DNA of 64,000 bases from Nymphaea colorata (Eukaryota > Streptophyta > Magnoliopsida > Nymphaeales > Nymphaeaceae): positions 17,731,354 through 17,795,353 of the forward strand of contig NC_045142.1 of NCBI RefSeq assembly GCF_008831285.2, given 5' to 3'. Position 1 is the stretch's first letter. Every line of letters begins with the position of its first letter. This document shows positions 59,845 to 64,000 of the stretch, one piece after another. The notes beneath the pieces are model-generated. The model did not search any database. It was not told the origin of the DNA and was given only the letters and a program-made list of their open reading frames with translations. The translations under genes and the position numbers were made by a program.

Positions 59845-60501
59845 CATGAACTACATGTTTTACTGATGGGTGGATATCTCATACTTAAAAAAGTACATGA
59901 ACTATATGTTTCACTCATGGTTGAATATCCCATACCTGAAAAATGTAAGGTCTACTCACTCGATTCGTCTATGGATCTTTGTATTTCAACAGCAGTTCAC
60001 CAATACTCTAGTTTACAATAGTTGCTGCATTGTGCTCTCTCTACACCTATGTGACAAATGTATGTGTATGTATTTATGATCATCATTTAAAGCTGCATAG
60101 ATGTCCAAGCATAGGCCGGTTTCTGTTTTTTAATACATACTTGAGAAATTGATAGGCAGAGGTATATATATATATATATAAAATACATGAACTAAATGTT
60201 TTACTGATGGGTGGATATCCCATACTTGAAAAAGTACATGAACTATATGTTTCACTCATGGGTGAATATCCCATACCTTAAAAATGTAAGGTCTACTCAT
60301 TCGATTTGTCTATGGGTCTGTGTATTTCAACAACAGTTCACCAATACTCTAGTTCACAATAGTTGTTGCATTGTGCTCTCTCTACACCTATGTGACAAAT
60401 GTATGTGTATGCATTCATGATCATCATTTAAAGCTGCATAGATGTCCAAGTATAGGCCGGTTTCTGTTTTTAAATACATACTTGAGAAATTGATAGACAG
60501 A

Positions 60502-60592
<91 letters not shown>

Positions 60593-60912
60593 CATGAACT
60601 ACATATTTTACTGATGGGTGGATATCCCATACTTGAAAAAGTACATGAACTATATGTTTCACTCCTAAGTGAATATCCCATACCTGAAAAATGTAAGGTC
60701 TACTCACTCGATTTGTCTATGGATCTGTGTATTTCAACAGCAGTTCACCAATACTCTAGTTTACAATAGTTGCCGCATTGTGCTCTCTCTACACCTATGT
60801 GACAAATGTATGTGTATGTATTTATGATCATCATTTAAAGCTGCATAGATGTCCAAGCATAGGCTGGTTTCTGTTTTTAAATACATACTTGAGAAATTGA
60901 TAGACAGAGGTA
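59190..60912 (+). repeat. Five-unit tandem repeat (units about 290-410 bp) with expanding TA tracts
   Basis: Approximate units: 59190-59488, 59489-59839, 59840-60180, 60181-60590 and 60591-60912. Each runs from TACATGAACTACATGTTTTA through AAAATGTAAGGTCTACTC and CACCAATACTCTAGTTTACA to TGAGAAATTGATAGACAGAG; units 1-4 end in a TA run. Within units 2-5 a 46-bp motif is itself doubled; unit 1 has one. The TA tract grows to 83 bp (60505-60587). Units are about 95% alike. Repeated open frames in it are by-products. No gene. Confidence 0.93.
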
Positions 60913-61945
60913 GTCCCGCTGACTACGAATGATCTGTTCCTTCTTTTTCCTTGCGTTATACATACATAATTATATATGTCCATATTACAGCATAGTATTT
61001 GCACATAACCATATCCATATGCTCATGATTGTCAAACCAAGCTAAGTGGAGCACTTACAGAGATGACTTAAATCTAAATCAACAGCCCACTAGTTTTCTT
61101 CTCTAACACTTCATGGCTGAGATGATCGAAAAATAAGTATTTATCTCCAATTTAAACTTCAACCAAGGATGCAGCGAGAAAATGAAAGGTATCTCCTTCT
61201 CTCTCTCCAATAGTTTTGCTACATAAGCCTTTTCCACTATGTTAGCGGCAAGTAGAAGGCTAAAATGTTGTCTACTCAAGCTTAATAAGTCCTTTTTGAT
61301 GTCCTCAAAACTTCCATCTGAATTTGTTGTTTTCTAAAAGAAAAAGAGTGACTCTTTGGCTTCTCCCACCTCCATTTAATATCTCATTGATTCTTTCTAG
61401 TAGTCATATCATTTTACTCAACCACCGTTTTAATTTTAATTACAAATAAATAAGTAGATAATATTTATATATTTGCATGCTCATATTTAACTATATTCCT
61501 TTGAAATTATAGGACTTTACAGTTAGTATCTAATACAAATCCAACTATTGAAAACTTTATATAGTTGTCATTTGAGCTTGACATCGTTCGTACGTCAACT
61601 TTTAGAAAAAAGATCAATCTTGTCTTTTTTTTAATATACCATTGTTCTTAAAGAGACCAACTTTTTGTAAAAAACCCAAGGGTGGTCACAACGTTAACGA
61701 AAAGATTTCATACATAACATTGCACATCAAAAAAAACAAACTTGTTTGTTTGATTTCCCATAGTTGATCAACATGCTCATGCAAGAACTACTTGATCTCA
61801 GTAATGCATTCATAAAGCTACCTACTAGTACCAGAGTTAAGAAAACATATTCAAAAGCAATAGCGCTGCTTATAGATGGAAAAAAAACTGGTGTGTGTTT
61901 TTCAAATTTTCTTCTTTTGAGAGGGGAGATATTTCTAAGAGGCCA
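60913..61945. other. Gene-free AT-rich DNA
   Basis: Nothing recognisable on either strand; short runs of A and T only. Confidence 0.5.
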
Positions 61946-61949
61946 AAGC

Positions 61950-62136
61950 CTCCTCCTGTCCCCTTACTCCCGAGATCCAGGGCTCCTTGAAGACTTAGGT
62001 GGGGAGCAATACACTCGTCAACTAAAGTGTCATGCATCTACCATTTATAGTCAAGAGAAATAGTACCCACAAGAATCAAATTGATGTCTAGACTTTCACT
62101 AGTCTGACAGTCTGACCAGCTACGCTATGCCCCTCG
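61950..62136 (-). mobile_element. tRNA-derived SINE, copy 2
   Basis: On the minus strand: GGGGCATAGCGTAGCTGGTC (A-box-like), ATCAATTTGATTCTTGTGGG (B-box-like), then TTGACTATAAATGGTAGATG. It aligns with the copy at 57595-57768 across head and body, although clearly diverged. A 5' body extension to about 61930 is possible. Confidence 0.55.
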
Positions 62137-63420
62137 GTATATTTAATCTTTTTCTTTTAAGTTCATTTCATTCATGATGCCATTCTAGCATTTTCTAGGA
62201 TAATATATAATGGAAATTTTCTATAGTTTTGGGTTACAAAGGCAGGACAGGAGGTTGTTTAGTTTGTTGAACCTTCAACTTCTCAGGACATTTCTGTTAC
62301 ATAGGTTTGCTATGCTACATCATGTTCATAAATTTAAGGCTAAAACACACCATATATAGTGTTACAGGGCAATTCTAAGACTTTTTAGAATATTAGTCCG
62401 ATATGAAGCCTATATTGTTTGATGCGGCTGAAAAATAAAATAACATTCATTTTTTTTATTTTTAATTTAAGATCTTATTTCAAATCACTAGCATATATAG
62501 GTTGAAATGTAGGGGACTATGTTAGTTGACATGTAATATTTAGAGAAAGTGCATAACTTGACAAGTATGTACTAGTCTCCATTAAGCATATAAAGTGATC
62601 ACTTCATTTCACAAGTGTTTACAAGAATAAGAATTTTTTCCCCAATTTCTCAAGGTCAGACATGAAATTAACAATTAGAACATACTTTTTTAGTGCTTTG
62701 AGTACTTTTTTTTTTTGGTTGGGGGGAGGGGTTTGGGGTTCTAATGTGTTCTTGAAATGAAGTTCATAAAATTTAATCTTTAATATATTTAAATTATTCT
62801 CATCTATATTTTCTTCTTGTATCTCCCATCATCCTAGAGACAAGCTGATATTTCATTTCCAATCATGTTTCCAATATCAAATTTTATGGAGTCCTGTTGG
62901 CTAATCCGATATACATGGGCCCTTGCAACTGGATGAGATGATGCTTAAATCAGCAAAAAGTGGATTAAATCTTATTATTCATAATGTATTAACTAGTTTT
63001 CAACAACATATATAATTATGATCATTTATTTATGTGAAATTTTCAAATAAAAGTTGCCTTAGAGCACATGTTAAAGTTGATGAAATATCATTTTGCTACA
63101 AAAAACTTGCAACTTTCCTCTTCAAATATGAAGATGGTGCTTGGATTATACTTGGTCTTGCACATAACTTGGTTTTGGGGAGATAAAAACTTGGTTTGTT
63201 TGTTTAGGATGAGAAGAGATTTTATTTTAGGGGGAAACCAAGTTACAGGTTGTATGTCATATTTAATAAATAGAATACTAAACATATGATTGAACCTAAA
63301 CCTTCCTTGATCAAAATTCAATTAGATTGATGCATCAATTTCTGTATTATCCAAAACTGTACCATTGGCCTCCTATCTTTTATTAAGAATGAATCAATCA
63401 AATGATAGTCACCAGACAAA
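62137..63420. other. Gene-free AT-rich DNA
   Basis: Poly-T and G-rich run at 62708-62740. No open frame with known motifs. Confidence 0.5.
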
Positions 63421-64000
63421 AAATTAAAGAATTACAATAACAAGAGCTACTCCCAAGGAGTAAGCAGAATTTTTGAGACTTTCAAGTAAGTGAAGAAGGC
63501 CCACTACCTGATTGAAAGCCAAAAGCTCCCACCTAAGTCTTTGTTCCTCTATAGTGTAGGGTCTGCTTTTGGTGTCTGTAACTACTTGACTCACTCTCAG
63601 ACTCAGACCTCTAGTTTGGCAGATCCCAACCCACCCTCTAACAGTTTCAGTTTCAACCAAAAAAAGGTTAGGAACCATGATAACTAATCACTTAACAACC
63701 CCCTTTATAAGTTCCCTAATATCCTTCGCCATTTTCAATATGGGACTAATTGAGGTGTTACAGTTTACCCCCTTCACTAGGAGGATTACTTGGTAACAAC
63801 CTAGTGGGTCTTGCTACACTATCAATGTGAGATAGGTCCATCGGAGCCTTCTTAAGGCCCTCCAAGTATTCATGCATCCACCATAGCCGTTTCTTCTCAC
63901 TAGCACCAATTAAACTTCATTTATAGTAGACATCTATAAACTACCAAAGCAATTGGTCAATAAGGAGAATTTTTGGATGAATGAGATTTTGTTCAATATT
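63421..64000. repeat. Probable dispersed repeat at the window edge
   Basis: Contains 'tatgggactaattgaggtgt' followed by 'tacagtttacccccttcac', a phrase style common to many plant interspersed repeats and LTR flanks. No terminal structure is visible because the window ends. No gene. Confidence 0.3.

Noticed and set aside
59091-60707. Recurrent small frames (e.g. ending HLCDKCMCMYL) as a gene family
   Set aside because: They repeat only because the DNA is a tandem array; the frame changes among units and TA runs interrupt it.
59190-60912. CRISPR-like array
   Set aside because: Units are about 300-400 bp and nearly identical throughout, with no short repeat/unique spacer pattern; the host is a plant.

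Overview
The window is nuclear DNA from a flowering plant. It shows GT-AG introns, a LURP-one-related (LOR/DUF567) gene, a FAR1-related (FRS) gene, a plant-type organellar uL18 gene, a Ty1/copia retrotransposon with a Met-tRNA primer site, PIF/Harbinger, MULE-like and hAT-like DNA elements, tRNA-derived SINEs and many AT/CT microsatellites. The genus cannot be fixed from this sequence. It is a repeat-rich, gene-poor euchromatic segment, and most short open frames in it are noise.

Layout. (1) 1-11988 is copy A of a large segmental duplication. It opens inside exon 1 of a LOR gene and continues through about 9.8 kb of gene-free, MITE-rich sequence. (2) 11989-19790 is a decayed copia element. 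Its 5' LTR holds a 1.4-kb PIF/Harbinger-like insertion carrying what looks like the 5' end (leader, exon 1, start of intron 1) of a TAF2 gene. Its reverse transcriptase is split by an 845-bp MULE-like element flanked by a perfect 9-bp target duplication. A primer-binding site follows the 3' LTR, so recombination with another copy is likely. (3) 19791-26440 is intergenic, with hAT-like repeats and a 146-bp tandem duplication. (4) 26477-39306 is the complete LOR gene (three exons, 236 aa) and copy B of the segment. Copies A and B differ by about 2% in LOR coding sequence and by many indels elsewhere, including a PIF/Harbinger MITE present only in B. (5) 39678-43423 (minus) is an intact FRS gene of 853 aa with two FAR1 domains and a probable 5'-UTR intron. 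(6) 46113-46457 (minus) is a 114-aa uL18 family ribosomal protein. (7) About 48760-55808 is a PIF/Harbinger region. It encodes a five-exon Myb/SANT-transposase fusion (429 aa, intact DDE) followed by a 108-aa ORF with an RNase H1 N-terminal (hybrid-binding / viroplasmin-like) domain and a C-terminal membrane segment. (8) 55810-64000 is non-coding, with two related SINEs and a five-unit tandem repeat containing an 83-bp AT tract.

The most novel item is the Harbinger region. Three features stand out together: fusion of the two canonical Harbinger proteins into one reading frame, an accessory RNA/DNA-hybrid-binding ORF starting at the transposase stop codon, and unusually strong palindromes near the termini. 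Related ends occur on the TAF2-carrying insertion and on the copy-B MITE, which suggests one family with an autonomous candidate, a gene-capturing derivative and a small non-autonomous derivative in the same 64 kb.
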